Below, in pieces: positions 18,778 through 27,955 of a stretch of 64,000 nt of DNA; positions within the stretch are counted from its first letter, which is position 1, and every line of letters starts with the position of its first letter. The stretch lies in the NCBI GenBank assembly GCA_003480725.1, contig QUJQ01000002.1:130754-194753 (forward strand), given 5' to 3'. A program made the translations under genes and the position numbers. The stretch is from Clostridiaceae bacterium AM27-36LB. Its GTDB lineage: Bacteria > Bacillota > Clostridia > Lachnospirales > Lachnospiraceae. The notes below the pieces were generated by a model. The model made no database searches. It saw only the letters and a program-made list of their open reading frames with translations, and was not told the DNA's origin.

Positions 18778-21587
18778 TCTCTCACCTCGATATATACCAT
18801 GTGTTCCCCATTTACCGCCATACGGAACGGATTCTTATGCTTCTCATAAAACTCACTGTCCACCGGACGTTCCTGTCCGTTTTCCCACGCGGTGACCAGC
18901 ATTCTGGAAATACTCACACCATCCATACCGGTTCTTAAAAATGCGGTAAGCTGCAGCGGTGACGGCAGTTCTCCGATCTGCCATCCCTGTCCCGACATGC
19001 CGCCTTCCATCGGATCAATAAATCTCCGGATTAGTTCCAGTGCCTGCTGCTGCATATCATAGGCCTGCTCCATGGAGTCTTTCTCCAGCCACACCCGCAC
19101 ATTCAACCGTACAAAATGAGGCTGAATCAGATTGAGCGTTCTGCCGGCAGGCTGGAAGATTCCATCACTCAGCAGACGATCCTTGATCTTTTTCTTAACC
19201 TGTGAAAATACATGGGCACCTTTTTCATATTCCTCCACCAGAACAGCAATGGTCACCTGATCTACATCTGTATTTCCATAGGCATCCGTATGATTGCAAT
19301 ACCGCACTTTCCGAATTCCATAAGACTCCTGGGAGATCAGATCCATCAGATCCGACTCTGTCACTGCGCGCCCTCTGGTTCTTAAAAGTCCTGCCACCAG
19401 CTGGCCGGTGGTCTGTTCTGTATATCCGTCGTATCCTCCATAAGTCGGAAATGGATTGGTCACGGCTGACAGATAGCGGATTGCTGTTCCCGGAGTTGTA
19501 ATACTGTCCGCCGGTACATTTGCCGCACTTCCATTGTAATTGCTGTGCGATACCCGGATCTGCGGACCATCCTCCGGCAGATGATATTCTGCAAATGCAT
19601 GTTTCCGGAATGACAGAAGTCCTGCCTCCATATCGATCTGATAGGTTCTCCCGCCTTCGTAGCTGTGTCTGCCCTGTTTCCACTCTATCCACTGAAGCCC
19701 CTGATGCGTCTCTTCCTGTACTTCTACCCTTACTTTCAGAAGGTTCTGCTGGGACAGCTGGATCTGAAGGGCATTATCCATATCATCCAGATAAAATTCT
19801 TCGGTCACTGTATTGACATTGACCACCCGAGCCATATTGGGATAGATCCCTTTGACCTGGGGCAGAACATATTCCGGGTTCTCCCGGTTATAATTGACAA
19901 ATCGCAGGAAATATCCCTCATATCCATAGAGATTCTTCTGCACTGCGTCCTGAGGAACCATAAAGAGGATCGTTCCTGATCCACAGAAACCACCGGTCTG
20001 ATCCGTGATCCTCACCGGCTGAAAACCTCTGGGTGACAGATACTCCACCTGATAATCCACAGGTCTGTCACTGTAATTTTCAATATCAAAATAGAGACTT
20101 AAGGGCATACCTGCCATGGAACCGGCAAACCCCAGATACATAGTCCTGCGGCTGTTTTCTGTCTGATAAAACGGCTTCCAGATACCGGTCATTTCCTTCT
20201 CATCAAAATTATTTTTCGCCATGATAAAGGATGGCATCTGTTTCTGTTCTTCATAAGAATATGAAAAATTGATTCCTGTCAGCACTGGACAACGATAGAT
20301 GGCCGGCATCTGATAAATATTTTCCGCCTGAAGAAGACGTACCCGGATCCTGCCTCCGGCATTTTCTTCATAATCTGCCATATCCTGCGGACAGATAAAC
20401 TGTAAGGTCACATCTCCTTCTGTGGAACCATTGAACATGGACCGCAGATGTTCTTCCTGAAACAGGCGCTTCCAGCCTGTCCGGCTCAGATACTCCCAGC
20501 ATACATCATCTGCACACACTTCCACAGCGCGGATACTTAACGGCTTTCTTGGCTTTTTCATGATCGCCTTATATTCCAGATCCATTTCCGGAACTTCAGC
20601 CCGCTCTTCCCGGATCTGATAACCCAGATGGAACGACAGACTGATCTTCGCACTCCGGCGGCTCAGCACTTCTCTGTCATCCAGCGTCATTTCATTGTAA
20701 AGTCCCATGGGTTTTCCAAATGGATAGACCATACCGGCACTTTCACTGGTTCCGTTCAGATATAGTTCTGACGGGATCAGGTGCGTGCGCTTCATGCTTA
20801 CCGACACCTCTTTTACGTACCAGTCCGGAAGTTCTCCCAGACTGGTGAGGATCAGGTAATAGCCTTCCTTCTGTCCCACCACAGCTTTCTGAGGCACATA
20901 ATCAGGCAGGCTCAGATGAATGGCTCCCTGTTCCTCTGCTACAGAAGGAACTACCGTCTCTTTTCCATCTGCTTCTAAGATAGACCAGCACATATCACTT
21001 CCGGCAAGACTATGAAGCAATTCCTCCTGCTGCTGTTCTGCAGATGCCTGCGGATACACATACAGATCAAGCCCTGTCAGTTCTTCCAGAAGATTATCAA
21101 AGCACAGATACAGTTTATGCTCTGTAAGGTTCTCTCCTTCCACGCCAAATGCAGTAAAGCTCAAGGGTTCTCCCGGCTCATACTGCTTTCTCACGATCCG
21201 GTCCTGACTCCGGTCGGTGACAACCATAAGCTCCGGTACCGTATCCACAGCAGTAATTCCATGCTCCGTCTCAAAGAGGAGCTCTCCTGCGTCCGGATGA
21301 GATGCGATCACACTGGTTCCTGCCGGAATCGGAACCATTCCTTCATATCCTTTCACCGGCTGAAACTGTACATAACCTCTGGATGCACTGACCGGTTCCT
21401 GGATCAATGGATCAAACAGGTTCAGATACTGGATCCGATGCTTGGACAGCACCCGGCTATAACGCTCCTCACAGGTTCCGATCATCTCTGCGCAAAGATC
21501 TGTCAGCACTGAACCTGGATCTGACGCTCCCGGTTCATAGGCAAATTCCGGTACGTAAGAGTTCATCAGCTTTTTCAGTTTTTCCAT
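18771..21587 (-). CDS. CIS putative baseplate assembly protein, gpJ-like (large)
   Basis: This is a 938-aa wedge protein, Afp11-like. The start at 21587 has AAGGAGAT eight bases upstream; an upstream in-frame ATG near 21611 lacks one. The N-terminus (SYVPEFAYEPGASDPGSVLTDLCAEM in parts) is typical for CIS baseplate proteins. The J-type core appears late, at about residue 730-830 (RTRGRAVTESDLMDL), followed by a C-terminal region with TLNLIQPHFVRLNV. It follows gp25 by 23 bases. No transmembrane segment is visible. Confidence 0.88.
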   Translation of the reverse strand: MEKLKKLMNSYVPEFAYEPGASDPGSVLTDLCAEMIGTCEERYSRVLSKHRIQYLNLFDPLIQEPVSASRGYVQFQPVKGYEGMVPIPAGTSVIASHPDAGELLFETEHGITAVDTVPELMVVTDRSQDRIVRKQYEPGEPLSFTAFGVEGENLTEHKLYLCFDNLLEELTGLDLYVYPQASAEQQQEELLHSLAGSDMCWSILEADGKETVVPSVAEEQGAIHLSLPDYVPQKAVVGQKEGYYLILTSLGELPDWYVKEVSVSMKRTHLIPSELYLNGTSESAGMVYPFGKPMGLYNEMTLDDREVLSRRSAKISLSFHLGYQIREERAEVPEMDLEYKAIMKKPRKPLSIRAVEVCADDVCWEYLSRTGWKRLFQEEHLRSMFNGSTEGDVTLQFICPQDMADYEENAGGRIRVRLLQAENIYQMPAIYRCPVLTGINFSYSYEEQKQMPSFIMAKNNFDEKEMTGIWKPFYQTENSRRTMYLGFAGSMAGMPLSLYFDIENYSDRPVDYQVEYLSPRGFQPVRITDQTGGFCGSGTILFMVPQDAVQKNLYGYEGYFLRFVNYNRENPEYVLPQVKGIYPNMARVVNVNTVTEEFYLDDMDNALQIQLSQQNLLKVRVEVQEETHQGLQWIEWKQGRHSYEGGRTYQIDMEAGLLSFRKHAFAEYHLPEDGPQIRVSHSNYNGSAANVPADSITTPGTAIRYLSAVTNPFPTYGGYDGYTEQTTGQLVAGLLRTRGRAVTESDLMDLISQESYGIRKVRYCNHTDAYGNTDVDQVTIAVLVEEYEKGAHVFSQVKKKIKDRLLSDGIFQPAGRTLNLIQPHFVRLNVRVWLEKDSMEQAYDMQQQALELIRRFIDPMEGGMSGQGWQIGELPSPLQLTAFLRTGMDGVSISRMLVTAWENGQERPVDSEFYEKHKNPFRMAVNGEHMVYIEVREC

Positions 21588-21610
21588 GCTCTTATCTCCT
21601 TCCCGGATCA

Positions 21611-22024
21611 TTACAGTTCTCCGATTCCTTCTTCCAGATAATACGGGAATACCAGGTTGTTCGGATTATTTGTCGCCCTCACATAATAGTCAATGTTCAG
21701 ATATATGACTCCCCGCAGATGATCATTACGATCTACCGATATACTGACCTGCCGGATCCGCGGCTCATACCTGGTCAGCGCATCCTCCGCTTCCCGGATC
21801 AGACGGGACTCAAATGCTGCATCTGGAAGATCATATATATATTCCTGAAGATTACATCCAAAGTCCGGCAGCATGGCCCTCTCCTTGAGTCTGGTCATCA
21901 GAATAATATAGATGGCCTGCCGGATATCTTCTTCCCCCTCTGCCATGCGGAATTTTCCTGTCACCGGATCGACTTCCGGCGGAAATGCGAAGCCTCTTCC
22001 TAAAAATGCTCTTGAATCTTCCAT
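21611..22024 (-). CDS. CIS baseplate protein gp25/GPW family
   Basis: This 137-aa protein has the gp25 lysozyme-like fold signature: GRGFAFPPEVDPVTGKF near the start, MTRLKERAMLPDFGCNLQEYIYD in the middle, and EAEDALTRYEPRI with LNIDYYVR at the end. In phage T4 and in Afp9/PVC9 it nucleates the baseplate wedge and contacts the sheath. GGAGGAGA precedes the ATG. Confidence 0.95.
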   Translation of the reverse strand: MEDSRAFLGRGFAFPPEVDPVTGKFRMAEGEEDIRQAIYIILMTRLKERAMLPDFGCNLQEYIYDLPDAAFESRLIREAEDALTRYEPRIRQVSISVDRNDHLRGVIYLNIDYYVRATNNPNNLVFPYYLEEGIGEL

Positions 22025-22043
22025 GCCCGTCTCCTCTTTCCTT

Positions 22044-22823
22044 CTAGTTGATCTGTACCACTGCTCCCTTGGCTGCCAGTGGACCAGATGCCTGCAGATT
22101 CATCTTGGCCTGCGCCTTTACATCCACCTGCGCACCTTCTGCTTTCAGTGCGGAGTTGGCTTTCAGTGCGATTTCATTATCTGCTGTCACTCCAATCTTC
22201 TTTGCTTTCAGACTGATAGCTCCGCCATTTCCATCCATGGTAAGCTCCACACTTCCTACCTTCAGTTCTATCGTCTTCTCCGCCTGAACGGTTACTTTTC
22301 CATTTTTATAATCCATGCTGATCTGATTTTTTCCATCTTTATCAGAAATCTTACAGCTTTCTGTCTCATCGCTGACTGTCAGCACATTTCCTTTTGGTGT
22401 AGTCAGTGTAACGCTCTGTTTTCCATTCTCCTCAAGGATCAGAAGGTCCATGCCTCCCTTGGTCTTCAGATGTTTTTTCAGATTCTTATCATCAAAATTC
22501 TCGGATACCATGGATGCTCCACCCGGATACAGACTTCCAAGCAGGAACGGCCGCTTCAGACTGCCTCCGATAAATCCCACCAGCACCGTCTCATTGATCT
22601 CTGGTACACAATACAGACCATAGTCTGCACCTCCGTAAGAAGACAACAGCCGCACCCATTCACACAGGTTCTTCCCGCTTTCCCAGACCGTGAATTCCAC
22701 CTTGACCATTCCTTTGAAATCCGCATTGTTATTTTCCACCACAGTTCCCTGTACGAACCCAGTCACCCGCTGATTGTCATAATATTCATTTTCACTGTGA
22801 AATAGATCTGTAATTCCATTCAT
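22044..22823 (-). CDS. CIS spike protein, VgrG/gpV-like beta-helix part
   Basis: This 259-aa protein has an OB-fold-type N-terminus (GFVQGTVVENNNADFKGMVKVEF) and VSFLP-like features (ETVLVGFIGGSLKRPFLLGSLYPG at about 80-103). Its C-terminus is a run of short repeats ending in KAKIG-, EIALKANSALKAEGAQVDVKAQ-type strands that form a spike beta-helix. It equals the C-terminal half of VgrG or T4 gp5. The hub half is the separate upstream gene, overlapping by ATGA. The PAAR-like protein at 30662-31054 would cap its tip. Confidence 0.9.
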   Translation of the reverse strand: MNGITDLFHSENEYYDNQRVTGFVQGTVVENNNADFKGMVKVEFTVWESGKNLCEWVRLLSSYGGADYGLYCVPEINETVLVGFIGGSLKRPFLLGSLYPGGASMVSENFDDKNLKKHLKTKGGMDLLILEENGKQSVTLTTPKGNVLTVSDETESCKISDKDGKNQISMDYKNGKVTVQAEKTIELKVGSVELTMDGNGGAISLKAKKIGVTADNEIALKANSALKAEGAQVDVKAQAKMNLQASGPLAAKGAVVQIN

Positions 22824-23917
22824 AGACTGTTCACTCCTGCCCTGATATAGGTCCGGTATCCATCCTCACTCAGCACATGCCGTACATAGGTAATATAATA
22901 TTTCCGGTCTGCCTGTGAGGATAACTCATCCACCTCTACAAACCGCCCCGGTGACAGTTCCGGGATTCCCACACATTCACATTCCAGCTCTCCAAACCGC
23001 TGGCTGATCTGATCCATTCTTGCCTGCGCACGTGCTTTTGCCTCAGCTGCATCCTGTACCCCCGGCTCATAGAAGACCTGTCTGGAATCTCCCAGCAGCT
23101 TCTTATAACCAGAACCTTTTCCAAATGTTCCAGACAAGGCTGCTTCTCCTTTGATCTGCTTTCCATTGGTCTCGTCAATGGACCGGATCTCGATCTTCTT
23201 CACCAGCTGCTGCCCTGACAAAGACAGTCTGGCTCTCAGGATCCCCTGTCCAGGCGACAGCGTCAGGATCGTGGATGTTACTTTCTGTTTTTTGCGAAAA
23301 TATGCTTTTCCCTGCAAGATAAAGAATTCAAATCCTTGCTTCTGAGCCTGCTCGACAATGAGATCATAATCTGTCATCATATGACTTCTAAGTGGAACCT
23401 CTTCTTCCTTACAGCTGTCGATCTCTTTGCCGGAAATGTAGCTGCTGACAGGAGTCTCTCCAAGAATTGCCTTGACCACTGCATCTGCACTTTTCTGGGT
23501 AAAGATCTCCATGCGCCTGGTCTTCATCAGAAGTCCCTTGGCATCCATACATTCCACCCGGATCCGGTTCCGGTCATCTTCCATGCCATACTGGTATTCT
23601 ACTTCGTTAATATATCCTTTGAATACGGATTCCCGTCTCACATATCCAAGTGCGATCTCAACCGATTCCCCGATCTGGATCTTATCTGTAAATTTCTTAA
23701 AATCTGTATTCTTCTCATCATACGCACCGTCAATATAAAACACGCATCCTGATGCCTCAAATCCACTGGTCAGCTCCAGTTCCAGATCAAAAATATCTGC
23801 CCCGGCTCCTGATACCAGCTTTGTACTTCCCACAGTCACTTCCACAGACGGTGCAGAAAAATCATCATATTTTTTTCTCAGTGAACGGAAACTGGTACTT
23901 CCTTTCATCAAATCCAT
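22820..23917 (-). CDS. CIS hub protein, gpD/gp27-like half of VgrG
   Basis: This 365-aa protein matches the phage late control D/gp27 hub: FDLELELTSGFEASGCVFYIDGAYDEK near residues 44-70, IQIGESVEIALGYV, a central KAILGETPVSSYISG region and a C-terminal LSPGRFVEVDELSS. Together with the next gene it makes a VgrG split into hub and spike, fused in many eCIS (Afp8/PVC8) but split in phage tails. It starts with AAGGGGTG upstream. Confidence 0.88.
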   Translation of the reverse strand: MDLMKGSTSFRSLRKKYDDFSAPSVEVTVGSTKLVSGAGADIFDLELELTSGFEASGCVFYIDGAYDEKNTDFKKFTDKIQIGESVEIALGYVRRESVFKGYINEVEYQYGMEDDRNRIRVECMDAKGLLMKTRRMEIFTQKSADAVVKAILGETPVSSYISGKEIDSCKEEEVPLRSHMMTDYDLIVEQAQKQGFEFFILQGKAYFRKKQKVTSTILTLSPGQGILRARLSLSGQQLVKKIEIRSIDETNGKQIKGEAALSGTFGKGSGYKKLLGDSRQVFYEPGVQDAAEAKARAQARMDQISQRFGELECECVGIPELSPGRFVEVDELSSQADRKYYITYVRHVLSEDGYRTYIRAGVNSL

Positions 23918-23966
23918 AGCTGCACCCCTTCTTGTGTCTATCCTGTCTTCCCATGGGTCCTTCGTC

Positions 23967-24692
23967 CTACAATGCCGGAATCTTCAGACGTCTGGTATAA
24001 TCGACCTTCCGCGGATTAAGGATCCCATTTTCTCTGGCGATCTCCCGCCAGCAGGACGGATCATGATATTCCGTATCTGCCAGCATCCAAAGCTCCTCCC
24101 GCTGATTGATTCTACGGTATTTGGTCCGGTCTGGGGATTCATGGGGATTGGCTCCGATAATATTCAGGATACTTTTATCTTCACCGGAGATCTCCATATC
24201 CAGCTTTGCCCTCACCGGCATACCATTGAGATTGAACATCTGATAGCTGATTTTCAGAGAGGTCACATGTCCGTAAAATGCCATGCTTCCCCATGAAAAT
24301 GTCACCATACTTGGTTCGTGATTTTCTGCATTCCGCTTCATGATCAGCGAAATATCCTGACAGATGGAGGTCAGCTCTTTGCTGTCATTCAGATATTTGG
24401 ACAGCCCTTTTGGAATCTGATAGTCCTGCATCTGTGTGGAGGTATCCAGGATCAGACTGACATTTAACATTGCAAGACCACTTCTGGATGCCTGCTGGTC
24501 ATCTGGATGTGCCTCTTCTCCCTGTCCTGTGTGACTCTCGTATTTCAGACTCCTCTGAATAGAGTATTCTGTCGGATTGAACTGAACCGGAATCGTTGTA
24601 TTTTTTCCTGACTGAGGATTCTTATAAGTCAGTGACGCTTTCTGAAGAGCTCCATCCCCATAGATCAGCTGCTGCCTTGTCTCTGTACTCAT
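23967..24692 (-). CDS. CIS tube-baseplate adaptor with LysM-like domain (Afp7/gp53 type)
   Basis: This 241-aa protein has the N-terminal CIS tube-type domain (TIPVQFNPTEYSIQRSLKYE at residues 32-51, with the conserved FNPxEY). A C-terminal LysM-like domain (REELWMLADTEYHDPSCWREIARENGILNP) follows at about 197-227. In Afp7/PVC7 this type of protein joins the tube to the spike hub. One base separates its start from the stop of the repeat-rich upstream gene. Confidence 0.92.
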   Translation of the reverse strand: MSTETRQQLIYGDGALQKASLTYKNPQSGKNTTIPVQFNPTEYSIQRSLKYESHTGQGEEAHPDDQQASRSGLAMLNVSLILDTSTQMQDYQIPKGLSKYLNDSKELTSICQDISLIMKRNAENHEPSMVTFSWGSMAFYGHVTSLKISYQMFNLNGMPVRAKLDMEISGEDKSILNIIGANPHESPDRTKYRRINQREELWMLADTEYHDPSCWREIARENGILNPRKVDYTRRLKIPAL

Positions 24693-24693
24693 A

Positions 24694-27273
24694 TCAGATC
24701 CGTCCCCTCCTTTCCCGTTCTGTCTTCAACTTTTCTTCAATTCTTCGATAGACACGGTTCGTCATCTGCTGCATACTTTCATCCATCTTCCGTGAGATCT
24801 CTGTCTCTACCTTCTGTTTCATCAGAACCGCTATCTCCCCTTCTGTCAGAAGAGATGGTGTAGAACGGATCACCTGACGAACCGACTCTTTCTGCTGCTC
24901 CGTCAACACCTGTCTTTCGATTGCTACTGTCTTCTTTACTTCCTCTATATGTTCCGTGATCTCACGGATCTGTTTTCTGATCACCTGATGTTCACCCGGA
25001 TCTGTTGCCTGTTTCGGTTCTTCCGCATATATGATCGGCGCGGCTTCCATCACATAGGACTGTGGATGATGCATCGTCCTCTGCTGCAATCTGGGACTGC
25101 TTCGTCTCATAGATGCCGCCTGAGGAACCTCCGATGGCTGCTGCATCTGTGAAAACATGTGTGCCTGTATCATTGCCGGTTTCGGTGTCGTTACCTGTGG
25201 CATTACCTGTGTTGGTGGCGGTGACATTGCCGGTGGCATTGTCAGATGCTCCATAGAGGCCATCTCTGTTCTCTGCTGAGTCGCTTCTTCTGCCGAATGG
25301 CTTTCCATGGCTTTCGCCGCCGGAGAGGTGGAAGGAGAGTTATGCTGTAAAGACAGCAACGTCTGAGTTGTCCATACCTGTGGTTGCGACATATCTTGCA
25401 ATCGTCCCACTCGCGACTGCGGACTCTGGCTCTGCACTGCCTGATTTACGACCTTCTGCGATGGTTGCGCTACGCGCTCCTCCGGCGCTGTCAGATGCTC
25501 CATAGGTGCGGCTTCTGTCCTCTGTAGTATCAGATCTTCCGCCAGATGGCTTTCCATGGCTTTCGCTGCCGGAGAAGTGGACGATGTCGGATGCTGCAAA
25601 GACATCAATGTCTGGGTGGTCCAGACCTGCGGCTGCGACATATCCTGTGATCGTCCCACTTGCGGCTGTGGACTCTGATTCTGCACTGCCTGATTTGCGA
25701 TCTTCTGCGATGGTTGCGCTACGCGCTCCTCCGGTGCCGACAGATGCTCCATGGGTGCGGCATCCGCTCTCTGTCGAATTGCCTCTTCCTCTACTGGATG
25801 ACTTTCCATGGCTTTCGCTGCCGGAGAGGTGGAAGATATGGAAGATGTTTGATGCTGTAAAGACATCAATGTCTGGGCGGTCCAGATCTGCGGCTGCGAC
25901 ATATCTTGTGATCGTCCCGCTTGCGGCTGAGGACTCTGGCTCTGTACTGCATGATTTATGACTTCCTGCGACGGTTGCGTCACGCGCTCCTCCGGCGCCG
26001 ACAGATGCTCCATGGGCGCGGCATCCGTTCTCTGTCGAATCGCCTCTTCCTCTACTGGATGGCTTTCCATGGCTTTCGCCGCCGGAGAGGTGGAATGTTG
26101 CGATGCCTTCAATAACTGGACGGTCCAGATCTGCGGCTGCGATATATCTTGTGATTGTCCCGCTTGCGGCTGTGGACTCTGGCTCTGTACTGCATGATTT
26201 ATGACTTCCTGCGACGGTTGCGTTACGCGCTCCTCCGGTGCCGACAGATGCTCCATGGGTGCGGCATCCGTTCTCTGTCGAATCGCCTCTTCCTCTACTG
26301 GATGGCTTTCCATGGCTTTCGCCACCGGGGATACAGGATGTTTAGATGGCTGCAATGAATGAGCTGCCAGCTCCATCCACTGAAGCAGCTGCGTAGATCG
26401 AGCCTTTTCAGATTGCTGAACCTTCCTTGGCTGCGATATGGACGGATCGGCTGTGATCCACTCCGATAATCTGCGTTCCGTCTGTCCCCGCCGTGCAAAG
26501 CGTTCTATAATTTCCGCTGCTTGCCGGACAGTCTGCTGGCGGTCTGTCTTTCCTTCTGTATATCCTTCCAGCACCTGCTCCAGGTAGACACGTTCCGTCT
26601 GCTGGATTGCAACAGATGCATCCTTTGTCTTGACTTTCTGCAGAATCTCCTCTGTGAGATTTTTAACTGTCTGTTGATCTTTCTGTTCCAGCACTGATGT
26701 GATCTGTGTACGAAGCCATGTGTTCCGGTCTGTAGCACTTCCTGTTTTCTGACCGTTCTCCACCCGACCATTGATACTTATGTTGTCGTTTTGGATATTT
26801 TTCGCCTGTACATTCACATATACGCTGCTGTTATATATATTTTCAATCTTCCGAAGCAGCACCTTCTGTTCTTCTTTTGCTTCTTTTTCCAGAATCCGGA
26901 GCTGCTCCACACCAGATTCTTTCACCAGTGTGTGAAGTTCTTTTGTCATTTCTCGGATGACCCGGTCCTCTGCCTTTGGCAGTTCCTGCCGGATCGTTTT
27001 TTCCACCTGACGTTCTACCTGCGGGTATAACTTTTTGTGGATCTGTTTTTCAAACATCTGCGTCAGAAACTGAAAATTCTGACGATACAGATAATTTTCT
27101 TCTGTCAGATTCTGAATCCGATACACGTTGGTCATGTACAGATTCTGCATTTCCTGAGAAGAAGCCTCCTTCTCTTCTGGAGGAAACATCATGCGGGCAG
27201 GGTCAAATGCACCGGCAGATCCGGTATGCATAGCTATGATATTTTGGGAAAACTGTTCAAATCGGTTCTGCAT
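24694..27273 (-). CDS. Repeat-rich coiled-coil protein in the tape-measure position
   Basis: I do not recognise a named family. This 859-aa protein has three parts. The first 300 residues are helical and charged, with coiled-coil segments. Residues about 316-690 are nearly identical 81-87-aa repeats rich in Pro, Gln and Ser. The last 110 residues are coiled coil. It lacks a signal peptide or membrane segment. It lies between the second tube gene and the LysM baseplate gene, the place a tape-measure protein occupies in phage tails, and no other tape-measure candidate sits there. A length-setting role is therefore a fair guess, but the Pro-rich repeats are unlike classical all-helical tape measures. 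A linker or effector-carrier role is possible. Confidence 0.65.
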   Translation of the reverse strand: MQNRFEQFSQNIIAMHTGSAGAFDPARMMFPPEEKEASSQEMQNLYMTNVYRIQNLTEENYLYRQNFQFLTQMFEKQIHKKLYPQVERQVEKTIRQELPKAEDRVIREMTKELHTLVKESGVEQLRILEKEAKEEQKVLLRKIENIYNSSVYVNVQAKNIQNDNISINGRVENGQKTGSATDRNTWLRTQITSVLEQKDQQTVKNLTEEILQKVKTKDASVAIQQTERVYLEQVLEGYTEGKTDRQQTVRQAAEIIERFARRGQTERRLSEWITADPSISQPRKVQQSEKARSTQLLQWMELAAHSLQPSKHPVSPVAKAMESHPVEEEAIRQRTDAAPMEHLSAPEERVTQPSQEVINHAVQSQSPQPQAGQSQDISQPQIWTVQLLKASQHSTSPAAKAMESHPVEEEAIRQRTDAAPMEHLSAPEERVTQPSQEVINHAVQSQSPQPQAGRSQDMSQPQIWTAQTLMSLQHQTSSISSTSPAAKAMESHPVEEEAIRQRADAAPMEHLSAPEERVAQPSQKIANQAVQNQSPQPQVGRSQDMSQPQVWTTQTLMSLQHPTSSTSPAAKAMESHLAEDLILQRTEAAPMEHLTAPEERVAQPSQKVVNQAVQSQSPQSRVGRLQDMSQPQVWTTQTLLSLQHNSPSTSPAAKAMESHSAEEATQQRTEMASMEHLTMPPAMSPPPTQVMPQVTTPKPAMIQAHMFSQMQQPSEVPQAASMRRSSPRLQQRTMHHPQSYVMEAAPIIYAEEPKQATDPGEHQVIRKQIREITEHIEEVKKTVAIERQVLTEQQKESVRQVIRSTPSLLTEGEIAVLMKQKVETEISRKMDESMQQMTNRVYRRIEEKLKTERERRGRI
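25265..26345 (-). repeat. Four to five in-frame tandem repeats of 243-261 bp
   Basis: The same block (marker: KAMESH) recurs at about 26309, 26066, 25805, 25553 and 25304. The spacings are 243, 261, 252 and 249 bases, all multiples of three. Each copy reads SPAAKAMESH, then APMEHL.APEERV, then SQDMSQPQ.WT. The two copies nearest the N-terminus are almost identical, pointing to recent duplication. The copy nearest the C-terminus is truncated. Confidence 0.95.
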
Positions 27274-27304
27274 CCTGCCCTCTCACTCCCATCATTCTGT
27301 GCTG

Positions 27305-27772
27305 TTATTTCCCGGGCTTCCACCAGGCACTGTTCTTTTTGCTTCCTTCCTCTTCCAGCGCCTCATAGGACAGCTCGATGGTTGCAGTCACAAACGTACT
27401 TTCAGAAGCTGCAAGATCGCTGAGGCTGATCTTATTTACCACGCACCCCTGAAGATAATATGCTTTTCTGATGCTCTGATCCTGCCCCAGCATAAATACC
27501 GAGACCTCTTCCCGGAATCGGTACCCCGGTTGATACAGAGTCATCTCCATCTCATCAGACAGAAGACCTCTTTCAAGCGTCACTGTCCGCTGGAAGTCCG
27601 CCTGATTCTTAAGGCTGTACACCACACTGTTGCGGCCGCCTTCCCGCAGTGTTTCAAAACTGCCCTGATCTGCCAGTCCTGAAACCCTCTGAAATGGAAT
27701 CTGTTTTCCTTCCAGATACACGATGAAATTGTAACCCCGCCGGTACAGTTCCTCTTTCTTTAATGTGCTCAT
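27305..27772 (-). CDS. CIS second tail tube protein (Afp5-like)
   Basis: This 155-aa protein of the T4 gp19-like tube family has FIVYLEGKQIPFQRVSGL near residues 16-33, the common tube opening, with VVYSLKNQADFQRTVTLERGL and ELSYEALE later. CIS loci have a major tube gene and one or more variants that cap the tube near the baseplate. This copy is separated from the major tube by an assembly gene and a DUF6760-type gene. AAGGA overlaps the stop of that small gene. Confidence 0.88.
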   Translation of the reverse strand: MSTLKKEELYRRGYNFIVYLEGKQIPFQRVSGLADQGSFETLREGGRNSVVYSLKNQADFQRTVTLERGLLSDEMEMTLYQPGYRFREEVSVFMLGQDQSIRKAYYLQGCVVNKISLSDLAASESTFVTATIELSYEALEEEGSKKNSAWWKPGK

Positions 27773-27775
27773 TCC

Positions 27776-27955
27776 TTACACCTCAAAAATATTTTTGGGC
27801 TGCTTGCTGATCTTCTTGTGTATATCTGATATCTCTGCGCAGAATCTCCGTCTGGTCAGATGATCCATCTGCATCACTGACTCAAAGCTCCAGTGAAAAT
27901 AATAAGCTACAAAAGAAACCTCTTTATACAGCTCATTCTCTGGATAAACGGTTAT
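27776..27955 (-). CDS. DUF6760-type small CIS protein lacking a standard start codon
   Basis: A 59-codon frame between the assembly protein and the second tube gene encodes VYPENELYKEV, VAYYFHWSFE and HLTRRRF, matching the small DUF6760 proteins that occupy this position in contractile injection loci. No ATG, GTG or TTG precedes the conserved part. An in-frame TGA lies a short way upstream. The only candidate is ATA at 27955, which overlaps the upstream TAA stop (ATAA), so coupled reinitiation at AUA or a lost start codon are both possible. Conservation of the family pattern suggests it is still translated. Confidence 0.7.
   Translation of the reverse strand: MTVYPENELYKEVSFVAYYFHWSFESVMQMDHLTRRRFCAEISDIHKKISKQPKNIFEV

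Noticed and set aside
25265..26345. CRISPR-like or satellite repeat array
   Set aside because: The units are ~250 bp, in frame and fully inside a coding region; no short repeat-spacer pattern exists.
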